In this document: positions 47,917 to 56,418 of the stretch, piece after piece
Layout of the letters: each line of letters begins with the position of its first letter
Position numbering within the stretch: position 1 is the stretch's first letter
Assembly (NCBI GenBank): GCA_029213195.1
Contig: JARGNI010000008.1
Span: 91,525 to 155,524, forward strand
Direction: 5' to 3'
Source of the DNA: Verrucomicrobiales bacterium
GTDB taxonomy: Bacteria; Verrucomicrobiota; Verrucomicrobiia; Verrucomicrobiales; DEV007
DNA: 64,000 nucleotides
Notes under the pieces: generated by a model
Seen by the model: the letters and a program-made list of their open reading frames with translations, nothing else
What the model was told of the DNA's origin: nothing
Databases searched by the model: none
Made by a program: the position numbers and the translations under genes

Positions 47917-48942
47917 TCAAGCAATCGAGAAAAAGTCCTTACCCTCGATCATTCCCGCATCGCTCGCAAGATCGCGAATGCGATCTCTTGCTCCCGGTTG
48001 ACCAGCTGCCCCAAGAACTACCCTTCGCGCGGGACAGTCCGAAATCGCCTCCGCTGGCAGCACCGGGATATCGTGAATTCTGTTTCCGATTTGTCGGGGA
48101 TTGACCTCGAGAAAGGAGTGAATACGAACTCCTTGTCCGAGAAGGAGAAGAGCGAATTCTTTTCCGATGGGACCGGCTCCACTGATGACGATTCCCTTCT
48201 CCTGGACTGCAGGAATACGAGCGAGGTAGTGTGCCTTGGCTTTCTGGAATTCGGAGAGGGCGTAGCGATCGAGATTGCGGGTGGAGCGATCGGGGGCATC
48301 GATCCAATCGAGCAGGACCTCATCGACTTTCCCCAGCTTCCACCCTCGCTCCAGGATCCGGAGCCAGAGATCGTAGTCCTCGGCCCAGGCCGGGTCCTCG
48401 TAGCCCCCGATCTTTTCCAGGGCATCACGACGTATCATCGCACTCGGGTTGGGAAGGGGGCTGTCGACAAATCTCTGGATTTCGACCTGCTTGGGAGAAA
48501 TCCGGGTATTGATCCACTTCTCATAGCGTTGGTAGCCCCCATCGGCCAGAATCAACCTCCCGCTCGAGTCCCTTTTCCGGATATGGACGAGAGAGCCGCA
48601 GGCGACGAGCTCGGGGTGTCGATCGAGAAAGTCTTTCTGCCTCTGAAGGCGCTGGGGGCGGGCCAGGTCGTCGGCATCCATTCGCGCGATGAGAGGAGCA
48701 CGAGCTTTTCGCCACGCCAGGTTCGCCGCTTCGACAAAAGTCCCTTCGCAGCGAGTGATGTGGAGATGGGGATGCGCCTGGGAAAGGGCGGACAGGATCT
48801 GTGGCGTGCGATCCGTGGAGGCGTGGTCCACCACGACCACTTCGAAGGATTCGAATTCCTGGGTCAAGACACTCTCCAGCGCTGCCTCAATGGTTTCCTC
48901 GCCGTTCCTGACCGGCATCACTACGGAGATCGCAGGATTCAT
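47917..48942 (-). CDS. GT2 glycosyltransferase fused to a C-terminal Rossmann-like domain
   Basis: 341 residues. Residues 1-~240 are a GT-A fold family 2 glycosyltransferase (ISVVMPVRNGEETIEAALES, ARMDADDLARPQRL as DxD, AEDYDLWLRI). The last ~100 residues form an unusual appendix with GIVISGAGPIGKEFALLLLGQG, a nucleotide-binding glycine motif, followed by IHDIPVLPAEAISDCPARRVVLGAAGQPGAR, reminiscent of the GxG sugar-sensing domain seen with some methyltransferases and acyltransferases. Likely role: surface polysaccharide assembly. Not part of a visible polysaccharide cluster. Confidence 0.87.
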   Translation of the reverse strand: MNPAISVVMPVRNGEETIEAALESVLTQEFESFEVVVVDHASTDRTPQILSALSQAHPHLHITRCEGTFVEAANLAWRKARAPLIARMDADDLARPQRLQRQKDFLDRHPELVACGSLVHIRKRDSSGRLILADGGYQRYEKWINTRISPKQVEIQRFVDSPLPNPSAMIRRDALEKIGGYEDPAWAEDYDLWLRILERGWKLGKVDEVLLDWIDAPDRSTRNLDRYALSEFQKAKAHYLARIPAVQEKGIVISGAGPIGKEFALLLLGQGVRIHSFLEVNPRQIGNRIHDIPVLPAEAISDCPARRVVLGAAGQPGARDRIRDLASDAGMIEGKDFFSIA

Positions 48943-48970
48943 TCTACGGGGAAGCGACTCGATGGATCAG

Positions 48971-49007
48971 GAAACAAAAAGGCTCCGAAGTTTCCTCCGG
49001 AGCCTTT
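48971..49007 (-). terminator. Rho-independent terminator downstream of rplY
   Basis: A 10-bp stem (AAAGGCTCCG / CGGAGCCTTT) with a 10-base loop. On the minus strand it is followed by TTTTTGTTT, 26 bases after the rplY stop. Confidence 0.85.
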
Positions 49008-49032
49008 CCAAATTCGGATTTCGGGGAGAAAA

Positions 49033-49695
49033 TCAGCTCTCGCTGGATTCTTCGGAAGACTCTTCGTCTTCGGCTGCTTTTTCGCCTTCGGCTTCGCCCT
49101 TTGCTCCACCGCCACCTTCGGAAGCAGCAGCACGAGTCTGGGCCACGAGAGCGACGAGGACATCTCCTTCCATTTTCGTGGTCACTCCGTCGGGAAGGTT
49201 GAGGTTCGAGACCTTGAGGCTGTCTCCGAGCTCGAGATCGCTGACGTCATTGTCGATCGCTTCGGGAAGGTCGCCGGGGCGACAGAAAACCTCGATTTCG
49301 CGGATCAGTTGTTCGAGTAGACCTCCCACTTTCACACCGGCAGGCTCGCCGTGGAGGTGAATCGGCACGGTCGCATTGATCGTGTCGTTCTCGCTGACGG
49401 CGCGGAAGTCGATGTGGATGAGAGAACCCGAGAGGGGATCGCGCTGGATGTCCTGGACGATCGCAAGCTTGGTCTTTTCTTCGGCGCCCTCGATCTCGAG
49501 GTTTACCAGGAAGTTCTGGCTTCCCTGTTTCTTGGCAACGTCGAAAAAGTTTTTCGAGTTCAGCTGGATCATGTACTCCCGCTGGCTGGCACCGTAGATG
49601 ACGGCGGGGACGATACCGGAGCGACGGAGTCTCTTGGACGCGGTCGTTCCTTTCACGTCGCGTTTCTCGGCTTGAAGTGTTTCCTGAGTTGCCAT
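49033..49695 (-). CDS. rplY: Ribosomal protein bL25 (CTC/TL5 form)
   Basis: 220 residues, the long form with an N-terminal 5S-binding L25 domain (LQAEKRDVKGTTASKRLRRSGIVPAVIYGA) and a C-terminal TL5 beta domain (VPIHLHGEPAGVKVGGLLEQLIREIEVFCRPGDLPE). A Ser/Glu-rich tail follows. It lies 76 bases after prs, the usual prs-rplY neighbourhood, and ends at a terminator. Confidence 0.96.
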   Translation of the reverse strand: MATQETLQAEKRDVKGTTASKRLRRSGIVPAVIYGASQREYMIQLNSKNFFDVAKKQGSQNFLVNLEIEGAEEKTKLAIVQDIQRDPLSGSLIHIDFRAVSENDTINATVPIHLHGEPAGVKVGGLLEQLIREIEVFCRPGDLPEAIDNDVSDLELGDSLKVSNLNLPDGVTTKMEGDVLVALVAQTRAAASEGGGGAKGEAEGEKAAEDEESSEESSES

Positions 49696-49771
49696 GGAGC
49701 AGTCTGGTAAATGGATTTCGATTCGCTTCGCACGAGCTGTCGGGCGAAGGGCGCGAAATTTAGGTCACACC

Positions 49772-50710
49772 TCAGGAAATGTCAAAGAGAGATGTGACAG
49801 ACTCTTCGAGGTGAATTCTTCGAATCGCCTCGGCGAGAAGTTCCGCGATGCTGACCACGGTCACTTTCTCCCCGATCGCATACGGAGTGCTGTTGGTCGA
49901 GATGAGCTCTTCGATTTCGGATTCGGCGATTCTCTGTTGCCCTTGCTCGCTGAGCACCGCGTGAGAAACCCCGGCGAAAATCCGTTTCGCCCCATGGGCG
50001 CGGAGGAGTTTGGCGGCCGAGGTCAGGGTGCCTGCGGTCTCCGAGATATCGTCGACGAGCAGGACATTGCAGCCTTCGACTTCTCCGATGAGGCTGATCG
50101 CTTCCACTTCGGTGGCGCTGACTCGATTCTTGGCAACGATCGCAAGGGGGCATTCGAGGGCTTTCGAGTAGGAGTGAGCCATTTTCATTCCCCCGACGTC
50201 GGGGGAGACGACGACGAGATTGTCCGTCAATTCCTTGTCTCTCAGGTAGCGGATCAGTACCGGTTTTGCGTAAAGGTGATCGACCGGAATGTCGAAGAAG
50301 CCCTGGATCTGTCCGGCGTGGAGATCCATCGTGAGGACCCGGTCGACCCCGGCGGCGGTGAGAAGGTTGGCGACCAGTTTCGCGGTGATGGGTACTCGTG
50401 GCTGGTCTTTTCGGTCCTGTCTTGCGTATCCGAAGAAAGGAATTACAGCCGTGATTCGTTTCGCGCTGGCCCGTTTCGCGGCATCGACCATGATGAGGAG
50501 CTCCATCAGGTTCTCGTTGGTCGGTGGCGAGGTGGGCTGGACAATGAAGATGTCGCGACCGCGGATGTTCTCGTTGATCTTCACGAACGTTTCTCCGTCG
50601 GGAAACTGCGTCACGGTCGTATCCGACTGACGCACCCCCAGGTGATCGGCAATCTCCTCGGCGAGTTCCGGATGGGACGTTCCGCTGAAAATTCTGAGCT
50701 CGTTGTCCAT
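49772..50710 (-). CDS. prs: Ribose-phosphate pyrophosphokinase
   Basis: Makes PRPP from ribose 5-phosphate and ATP, the precursor for nucleotides, histidine and tryptophan. 312 residues, class I. Diagnostic segments: FPDGETFVKI, the flexible loop and ATP region GYARQDRKDQPRVPITAKL, LTMDLHAGQIQGFF, and the PRPP-binding loop VLLVDDISETAGTL (DDxxxTAGT pattern). Its product feeds HisA/HisF encoded nearby. Confidence 0.97.
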   Translation of the reverse strand: MDNELRIFSGTSHPELAEEIADHLGVRQSDTTVTQFPDGETFVKINENIRGRDIFIVQPTSPPTNENLMELLIMVDAAKRASAKRITAVIPFFGYARQDRKDQPRVPITAKLVANLLTAAGVDRVLTMDLHAGQIQGFFDIPVDHLYAKPVLIRYLRDKELTDNLVVVSPDVGGMKMAHSYSKALECPLAIVAKNRVSATEVEAISLIGEVEGCNVLLVDDISETAGTLTSAAKLLRAHGAKRIFAGVSHAVLSEQGQQRIAESEIEELISTNSTPYAIGEKVTVVSIAELLAEAIRRIHLEESVTSLFDIS

Positions 50711-50869
50711 AGCAAAGCCATCCTCGCGAAATCGTCACAAAACGCCAGTGAAATATGAGAACGGGGGAAGGGTTTCTCTCCGCGAGGCCCTGGAAGGGCA
50801 ATCTCGGAGCGGCCGGTCACCAAGCGGATGAGGATCTCTCCGCAGGAGGGACACCGTCGGGCTTGCTGC

Positions 50870-50924
50870 TTGAAAAAAGAGAAAGGGTTGGAGAAGGCCA
50901 CCTACGCCAACATCCAACCCTTTC
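50870..50924 (-). terminator. Hairpin terminator downstream of the SHD1 gene
   Basis: A perfect 12-bp stem (GAAAGGGTTGGA / TCCAACCCTTTC) with a 20-base loop. On the minus strand it is followed by TCTTTTTTC. It lies 26 bases after the second stop codon (50950) of the interrupted SHD1 gene, supporting that this stop is the original gene end. Confidence 0.75.
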
Positions 50925-50949
50925 AAAAAGTGTTTTGGATCGAATCCGA

Positions 50950-51120
50950 TCAGTTCGAGCCGGAAGAGGCAATTTTGCCATCGTCCCAAGTCGCCCGCTT
51001 CACTACCGGGTCTGAAGATTTATGTTCGGCGATCATTCGATCTCCTTTGTATACACGCAGCCAGATTCCTTTCAGTCTGCTTCCGTCTTTGTTGGTTGCG
51101 ACCGCAACCGTAGAGCCTCG
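50950..51120 (-). other. In-frame coding continuation of the SHD1 gene after UGA
   Basis: Reading straight on from the UGA at 51121-51123 gives CGA GGC TCT ACG and 56 sense codons to a UGA at 50950. The sequence (GSTVAVATNKDGSRLKGIWL, RVYKGDRMIAEHKSSDP, VVKRATWDDGKIASS) is hydrophilic, beta-like and has no start codon of its own near its beginning. A terminator follows the second stop closely. One base change in the UGA would restore a 240-codon ORF. Confidence 0.7.
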
Positions 51121-51672
51121 TCAACTATTCGAGACGTTCTTCGTCTCGCTTCGTTCCAGGCTCAGCCCGGTAGTTTCAAACTCCTCTGTGACATTGGCAG
51201 GGATCAACTCGACTCCGTGGCTTCCTTCCTTGAAGGAGCCGCAGTCCATGTAGATGCGATATTTGACCATCGCATTGTCCAGATCGTTTCTGCCCCAGTT
51301 CTCGATGGCGACGTCGTAGAGATATGAGCGGATGTTCGTCTTCGTGTTTCCTTTCGTGACGTTTTCGGAGCCGGTCGTTTTCTTCTTGGCATCGATCCGA
51401 AGGCGGAAGGTCTCGTTCTCTTCTCCCCACTTCAGGACGTAGGCCTGGTCTTCTTCGGAGAGCATTGCGATGGGAAAGCGAACCTGACGTTGCGTCGAGT
51501 CCAGCTTTACCGTGACTTCCACATTGGTTGCCGAGACGATTTCCGCCTCCATCGTTTTCCCGTCAGCGCTGGTGAAGGTGCGACTCTCGGCAGTTGCTAC
51601 GAAGGGTAGCAATCCCAAGGTCACGACCGCGACCGCTAAGGCGGGAAGGTGGGTTCGTGAGGTCGTATTCAT
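51121..51672 (-). CDS. Exported SHD1-domain protein, ended early by an in-frame UGA
   Basis: The ATG at 51672 (MNTTSRTHLPALAVAVVTLG) starts a signal peptide ending near ATAES. An SHD1-like domain follows (RTFTSADGKTMEAEIVSATN ... IAMLSEEDQAYVLKW), a common exported module in Verrucomicrobiota and Planctomycetes. The next part (TNIRSYLYDVAIENWGRNDLDNAMVKYRIYMDC) is a beta-rich domain. The frame stops at UGA after SNS, inside what looks like this domain. The coding signal continues in the same frame for 56 more codons (see the entry at 50950). It may be a recent pseudogene, a sequence error or a readthrough gene. 183 residues as written. Confidence 0.82.
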   Translation of the reverse strand: MNTTSRTHLPALAVAVVTLGLLPFVATAESRTFTSADGKTMEAEIVSATNVEVTVKLDSTQRQVRFPIAMLSEEDQAYVLKWGEENETFRLRIDAKKKTTGSENVTKGNTKTNIRSYLYDVAIENWGRNDLDNAMVKYRIYMDCGSFKEGSHGVELIPANVTEEFETTGLSLERSETKNVSNS

Positions 51673-51885
51673 AATTGGTCCGTATAAGAATGGGGGCAAT
51701 TACGAGTAAGGACAACCCAAATTTCTGGCAGATTAGCAGCAGACGCGCTCCGCCTTCCGCTGATCGAGAGGGAGGATGCGATGCCGGCCCCTGTTCCTTT
51801 CGGAATCGAACAGGGTGGAGTCCGTCACCTAACAGGGTTCGATCCAGTTCGGGAGGAGAAAGATCAGGGTTCGGTCGAGCCCGGG
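51673..51885. other. Intergenic region between cysJ and the SHD1 gene
   Basis: 213 bases without a gene. It holds an 8-bp inverted repeat (CCCTGTTC / GAACAGGG, near 51785-51811) that might end the cysIJ transcript, although no T tract follows. No other structure was recognised. Confidence 0.4.
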
Positions 51886-53658
51886 CTAGTAGACGTCCCG
51901 CTGGTAGCGCTTCTCTTTGCGCAAGGCGTCGATATAGGCCTTGGCATCTTCGGGCGACTTGCCTCCGTGCTCGGCGGCGATGTCGATGAGGGCCTGGTGG
52001 ACATCCTTGGCCATGCGGGTAGCGTCCCCGCAGACGTAGAAGTAGGCGCCTTTTTCCAACCAGTCCCAGACTTCCCTGCCGCGCTCGAGAAGTCGATGCT
52101 GGACATAGATCTTGTCTTTCTGGTCCCGCGAGAAGGCAGTCGTCAGCTCACTGAGACTCCCGTCCTCGAGATAGTCGAGCCATTCGAGTTGGTAGAGAAA
52201 GTCGTAGGAGAAGTGCTGGTCTCCGAAAAAGAGCCAGTTTTCCCCCTTCGCCTCCTTGGCTGCCCGCTCTTCGACAAAGGCGCGGAACGGGGCGATCCCG
52301 GTTCCGGGCCCAACCATGATGATGGGTGTCTCGTCGTTCTCGGGAAGGCGAAAATTCTTGTTCGAGTGAAAGAAGACGCGAACCTTGTCACCCACGGCGA
52401 CATCATCTGCGACATAGCAGGAGCAGACGCCGACTCGGTCGCGGTCGAAAGTGTGATAGCGAACCGCCGCAATAGTGAGATGGACTTCATCTTCGTGCTT
52501 CTTCAGGCTGGAGGCGATCGAGTAGAGTCTCGGGTTCAGCTTGCGGAGGATCCCGGTGAAGGATTCCGGGGTCCAGTCCCGGTGTGGGTAGGCTTCGAGA
52601 AGATCGATCAGCTGACGGCCGTAGATCCACTCCTTGAGCGTGGCCTTGTCTTTTTCATCGAGCAGCTTCTGGAGGTCCTCGTTGCCGACGATCCCATTGT
52701 ATTTCATCGCGATGGCCGGACTCAGCGTCGTGATGTCAAAATCCGACTTGAGCGCTTCCGCGAGCGTTTGATCACCGAGCTTGGCGTTGGCGGTCAGGCC
52801 GGTGGCCGCGAGAACTGCCTCGATGTCAGCGGCACGATTCTCCGGGTAGATGCCGAGGGAATCACCCGGTTCGTAGCTCAGGCCCGAGCCTTCGAGAGAA
52901 ATCTCGACATGGAGAGTTTCCTTGTCCGAACCCGTTCCATTGAGGACGATCTTGTCGAGAATCTCGGCCTCGTAGGGATTCTTCTTGTCGTAGACCTGGG
53001 CTGCCGGAGCCGCTGTGACGGGTGCGGCAATCGTTGCGGCTGCTGGGGTGGGGAAAGCGTCGAGGGCACCCGCAAGCCATTTCTGGAATGCTTCCTCATA
53101 GTCCACATCGCAATCAACGCGGGCGAAGACTCTTTCTCCGCCAAGCTGGGAGAGGCGCTCGTCGAAGTCTTTTCCGATCTTGCAGAAATGCTCGTAGCTC
53201 GTATCGCCGAGAGCGCAGACCGAGAACTTCACATTGGGAAGCTGTGGCATCGTATCGGCCATGAATCCCTCGTAGTAGGAAGTCGCGGCGTCAGGCGGAT
53301 CGCCTTCTCCCCAGGTGCTCACGATGACGAGGAGATTTTCGCTCTTGGCGAGATCGGCAGGCTTGGCGTCGGCCATGTTGACGATCTTGCCTTTGAAATT
53401 CTTCTTCTCTGCCGCCTTCTTGACATCACCGGCGAGTTTTTCGGCGTTCCCGGATTCGGATCCGTAGAGGATCGTCATCGGCGATTTCTCGGTCGAGATA
53501 GCAGCGGCTGCTGGGAGTGCCGCGCCGTTGCCTGCGAAACCGATCCCGGCAAAGAATCCCGAAAGCCAGGTGGCCTGGTCGGGAGCGAGCCCCGCGGCCA
53601 GTGCCTGGGCGATCTTTTCCTGCTCGGGCTGGAGGGGGGAAAGAGGAGAGAAACTCAT
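51886..53658 (-). CDS. cysJ: Sulfite reductase (NADPH) flavoprotein subunit
   Basis: Start at 53658 (MSFSPLSPLQPEQEKIAQALAAGL); the track ORF reads 114 codons too far into cysI. 590 residues. Domains: flavodoxin with FMN loop YGSESGNAEKLA and VVSTWGEGDPPD; FAD domain with RLYSIASSLKKHEDEVHLT; and NADPH domain with MVGPGTGIAPFRAFVEER, YVCGDATRMAKDV and a C-terminal Tyr (RDVY). It passes electrons from NADPH to CysI, reducing sulfite to sulfide. 38 bases after cysI on the same strand. Confidence 0.95.
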   Translation of the reverse strand: MSFSPLSPLQPEQEKIAQALAAGLAPDQATWLSGFFAGIGFAGNGAALPAAAAISTEKSPMTILYGSESGNAEKLAGDVKKAAEKKNFKGKIVNMADAKPADLAKSENLLVIVSTWGEGDPPDAATSYYEGFMADTMPQLPNVKFSVCALGDTSYEHFCKIGKDFDERLSQLGGERVFARVDCDVDYEEAFQKWLAGALDAFPTPAAATIAAPVTAAPAAQVYDKKNPYEAEILDKIVLNGTGSDKETLHVEISLEGSGLSYEPGDSLGIYPENRAADIEAVLAATGLTANAKLGDQTLAEALKSDFDITTLSPAIAMKYNGIVGNEDLQKLLDEKDKATLKEWIYGRQLIDLLEAYPHRDWTPESFTGILRKLNPRLYSIASSLKKHEDEVHLTIAAVRYHTFDRDRVGVCSCYVADDVAVGDKVRVFFHSNKNFRLPENDETPIIMVGPGTGIAPFRAFVEERAAKEAKGENWLFFGDQHFSYDFLYQLEWLDYLEDGSLSELTTAFSRDQKDKIYVQHRLLERGREVWDWLEKGAYFYVCGDATRMAKDVHQALIDIAAEHGGKSPEDAKAYIDALRKEKRYQRDVY

Positions 53659-53696
53659 GAATTGAAACGTGTCACAATGGGGAACTGCGGGAAGTG

Positions 53697-55454
53697 CTAC
53701 ACCGTCAACTGGGGCTCGACAAAGTCTTTGTGGAAGTCGCGACCGTTCTCGGTCTTCTTGACATAACCGGCGCGAATCGTGAAGTCGCCGAAGCGCTCTC
53801 CTTTCTCTCGGTTCTTGGCGTAGTCCTCGATGATGGGGCGAAGGATCTGGGCAGAGTCGGTTCCTTTCACCGAGGGAGCGTAGAGCTTGCTCAAACGCTC
53901 GCCATGGAAGCCGCCTCCAAGGTAGAGATTGTATTTTCCGGGTGCGCGGCCAACGAAACCAATCTCCGCGATGTAGGGACGGGCGCATCCATTCGGGCAA
54001 CCGGTCATTCGGATCGTGATCTCATCGTGCCGGAGGCCCGCGTCTTCGAGAACTTCCTCGATCTCACCGATCAGGCTCGGGAGATAGCGCTGGGATTCTG
54101 CGAGAGCCAATCCACAGGTCGGAAGGGAAACACAGGCCATCGAGTTCAATCGCATCGCGGAGCGCTCGTGCAGATCGATCAGCTTGTATTCCTCCATCAG
54201 CGCGGTGATCTCCTTTTTCTTCTCCGGAGAAATGTTGGAGATGATCAGGTTCTGGTTCGCCGTGAGACGGAAATCTCCCTCGTGGACCTTGGCGATCTCG
54301 CGAAGTCCGGTCAGCATCGGGAAATCGTCGGTGTCATAGACGCGACCGTTTTCAATGAAGAGGGTGAAATGCCAGTTTCCATCGTGGTCTTCGATCCAGC
54401 CGTAGCGGTCTCCGTTGTCCTCGAACTTGAACTCGCGGGGTTCTCCGAGTTTGAAACCGCAGAGCTTCTCCACCTCTTCACGAAAGGCATCGATTCCCAT
54501 CCGCTCGATGGTGTATTTGAGGCGAGCATTGGTGCGGACGTCGCGATTGCCGTGGTCGCGCTGCACGCGGACAACGGCTTCGCCCACCGTGACCGCCTGC
54601 TCCGGGGTGCAGAATCCGAGGAGATCGGCGAGTCGGGGAAAGGTCTCCTCGTTGCCATGGGTCATTCCCATACCCCCACCGACGGTCACGTTGTAACCGA
54701 CGATCTTGTCATCACCTTCGAGAATGGCGATGTAGCCGAGATCGTGCGCATAGATGTCGACGTCGTTGCTTGGGGGAACGGCGATGACGGTTTTGAATTT
54801 CCGGGGCAGGTAGTGCTTTCCGTAGATCGGCTCCTCCAGATCCGCAATGTCGTCGATCTTGGGAGGGTCGTAGGTCACCTTCACTTTCTCTCCGCTTCCG
54901 TCGTCGATCCAAATCTCGTGATAGGCCGAAGTCCGGGGGCTGAGGTGATCGGAGATCTCCGTAGCGAGTTCGAGCACCTGTCCGTGAACCTTGGACTGCT
55001 TGGGATTCGGGTTGCACATCACGTTCCGATTCACGTCACCGCAGGCGGCGAGCGTATCGAAAAGGGATTCATTGATCTCGGCAATCGTCTTTTTCAGATT
55101 GCTCTTGATGACCCCGTGAAATTGAAAAGCCTGGCGCGTTGTCAGCTTGAGCGCTCCGTTGGCGTGCTCGAGAGCGATGCGATCCATCTCGAGCCACTGC
55201 TGAGGCGACGAAACTCCCCCCGGCACCCGCACGCGGATCATGAAGGAGTAGGCCGGCTCGAGCTTTTTCTTGCGTCGTTCCTTCCGAATATCCCGGTCAT
55301 CCTGCTGGTAGATCCCGTGGAACTTCGTGAGCTGCTGGTCGTCCTTCGAGAGCGAACCGGTCGCAGAGTTGGCGAGACCTTCGAGGATGGTCCCCCGGAG
55401 GTATTGACTGGCATCCTTGATGCCTTCATTCGCGGATTTGCCCAACGTACTCAT
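53697..55454 (-). CDS. cysI: Sulfite reductase hemoprotein subunit
   Basis: 585 residues. The two ferredoxin-like/sirohaem halves are present, with substrate and cofactor segments [14 protein letters not shown] and [12 protein letters not shown]. The 4Fe-4S/sirohaem ligands are [13 protein letters not shown] (CxxxxxC) and [12 protein letters not shown] (CxxxC). Together with CysJ it makes the assimilatory six-electron sulfite reductase. First gene of the cysI-cysJ unit (order reversed relative to E. coli cysJI). A divergent Rrf2 gene lies 86 bases away. Confidence 0.96.
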   Translation of the reverse strand: MSTLGKSANEGIKDASQYLRGTILEGLANSATGSLSKDDQQLTKFHGIYQQDDRDIRKERRKKKLEPAYSFMIRVRVPGGVSSPQQWLEMDRIALEHANGALKLTTRQAFQFHGVIKSNLKKTIAEINESLFDTLAACGDVNRNVMCNPNPKQSKVHGQVLELATEISDHLSPRTSAYHEIWIDDGSGEKVKVTYDPPKIDDIADLEEPIYGKHYLPRKFKTVIAVPPSNDVDIYAHDLGYIAILEGDDKIVGYNVTVGGGMGMTHGNEETFPRLADLLGFCTPEQAVTVGEAVVRVQRDHGNRDVRTNARLKYTIERMGIDAFREEVEKLCGFKLGEPREFKFEDNGDRYGWIEDHDGNWHFTLFIENGRVYDTDDFPMLTGLREIAKVHEGDFRLTANQNLIISNISPEKKKEITALMEEYKLIDLHERSAMRLNSMACVSLPTCGLALAESQRYLPSLIGEIEEVLEDAGLRHDEITIRMTGCPNGCARPYIAEIGFVGRAPGKYNLYLGGGFHGERLSKLYAPSVKGTDSAQILRPIIEDYAKNREKGERFGDFTIRAGYVKKTENGRDFHKDFVEPQLTV

Positions 55455-55540
55455 GGAAAATAGGAAAAAGGAGTAAAAGATTTTAAAGTTGCGTAGTTTA
55501 CTAATGTATTGTATCAGCGGGTTCGCAAGAAGTTTTTACG

Positions 55541-55969
55541 ATGCGTCTCCCCCTAAAGACGGAATATGCCTGCCAGGTTCTGGCGCAACTCGCCCTTACC
55601 TACGACAAAGATGGCGTTCGGCAAGTCGAGGATCTCGCTTCGGCGGAGGATCTTTCGGCCAATTATTCGGTCCAGATCCTTACGACACTGAGACAGGCTG
55701 GGCTGGTCAACAGCCGGCGGGGAAAGAACGGGGGCTACCAGTTGGCGCGGCATCCTGATGAGATCTCGCTGGCCGAGATCGCGATCGCAATGGAGGGCGA
55801 GACCCTCGTCCAGAGCAGTCCCGGCAACGAAGGCATGTCTGCCGCCCCTGTGCACGCCGCCTGGCTGCGGGTTAACGAGGCCATGCTCGAATCGTGTCGC
55901 GAGATCAGCCTTACCGAACTGATCGCCAGTCCTGCTGAAGACACCGGCGCCCAGGACTGGGTGATTTGA
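55541..55969 (+). CDS. Rrf2 family transcriptional regulator, divergent from cysIJ
   Basis: 142 residues. The winged helix (MRLPLKTEYACQVLAQLAL ... LSANYSVQILTTLRQAGLVNSRRGKNGGYQLAR) and the helix after it (DEISLAEIAIAMEG) are typical Rrf2. It lacks the three clustered Cys residues of IscR and NsrR, so it probably does not hold an Fe-S cluster and resembles CymR-type sulfur regulators. The 86-base A/T-rich gap to cysI must hold the promoters of both and is the likely operator; an imperfect dyad (TACTAATGTATTGTA) sits in it. Regulation of cysIJ and itself is inferred from position. Confidence 0.9.
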   Translation: MRLPLKTEYACQVLAQLALTYDKDGVRQVEDLASAEDLSANYSVQILTTLRQAGLVNSRRGKNGGYQLARHPDEISLAEIAIAMEGETLVQSSPGNEGMSAAPVHAAWLRVNEAMLESCREISLTELIASPAEDTGAQDWVI

Positions 55970-55982
55970 AAGCAGGACTTCG

Positions 55983-56369
55983 CTAGTCCTTCTGCGTGTA
56001 GTCGAACACGAAGACCTTCTCGAGGCTTGGCTTGAGAATTTCCACGAACGCCTTGTGGTCGGGGTGGGGGATGTAGACTTCGAGCCCTGCCTTGTCCTTG
56101 AAGGAGACGAGGAAGCAATGGGTGAAGTCGTCGTTCAGTCCTTCAACGCTCTCGGAGACACCCCACTCGATATCGACAATGGTTTCGATCTTCTCTTCGA
56201 GGAGAAGAAATTCGTCCACGATCCGCTGGATCTCCTTATCTGTCGCGGTTTCCTTGAACTGGAAGTAGACCGCGTGGCGGAAGAGCGGGGCCTCGTGATC
56301 GTCAGCCTGAACGGTCGCCGAGAGGAGCAGGAGTGAAAAAGCAAATGCGATGGTGTGAAAAAATTTCAT
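55983..56369 (-). CDS. Exported stress-responsive A/B-barrel (Dabb) protein
   Basis: Start at 56369 (MKFFHTIAFAFSLLLLSATVQA), giving a signal peptide; the track start is 17 residues upstream. The mature part RHAVYFQFKETATDKEIQRIVDEFLLLEEKI ... WGVSESVEGLNDDFTHCFLVSFKDKAGLEVYIPHPDHKAFV is a Dabb dimeric alpha/beta-barrel. Function unknown; exported versions are common in this phylum. The upstream 49 bases to pgi must hold both divergent promoters. Confidence 0.88.
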   Translation of the reverse strand: MKFFHTIAFAFSLLLLSATVQADDHEAPLFRHAVYFQFKETATDKEIQRIVDEFLLLEEKIETIVDIEWGVSESVEGLNDDFTHCFLVSFKDKAGLEVYIPHPDHKAFVEILKPSLEKVFVFDYTQKD

Positions 56370-56418
56370 GGGGAAACCTTTTGCGCATCGGCAGGATCTG
56401 TCGATCATAAAATCAGAC

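Noticed and set aside
44415-49320. 892- and 795-residue plus-strand ORFs
   Set aside because: Antisense shadows of the M16 protease, hisA and glycosyltransferase genes. The codon bias of this genome leaves few stops in one antisense frame.
50611-50901. Minus-strand ORF with CPSCGE zinc-ribbon-like motif
   Set aside because: Overlaps the 5' part of prs out of frame and begins inside a terminator hairpin; one CxxC alone is not enough.
51720-51830. Possible tRNA-like sequence (GGAATCGAAC and AGATTAGCAGCAGA)
   Set aside because: The fragments look like T-loop and Ser(GCT) anticodon pieces, but no acceptor or anticodon stem pairs; judged coincidental.
51781-55463. 661- and 589-residue plus-strand ORFs opposite cysJ and cysI
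   Set aside because: Both are shadows of well-conserved sulfite reductase genes.
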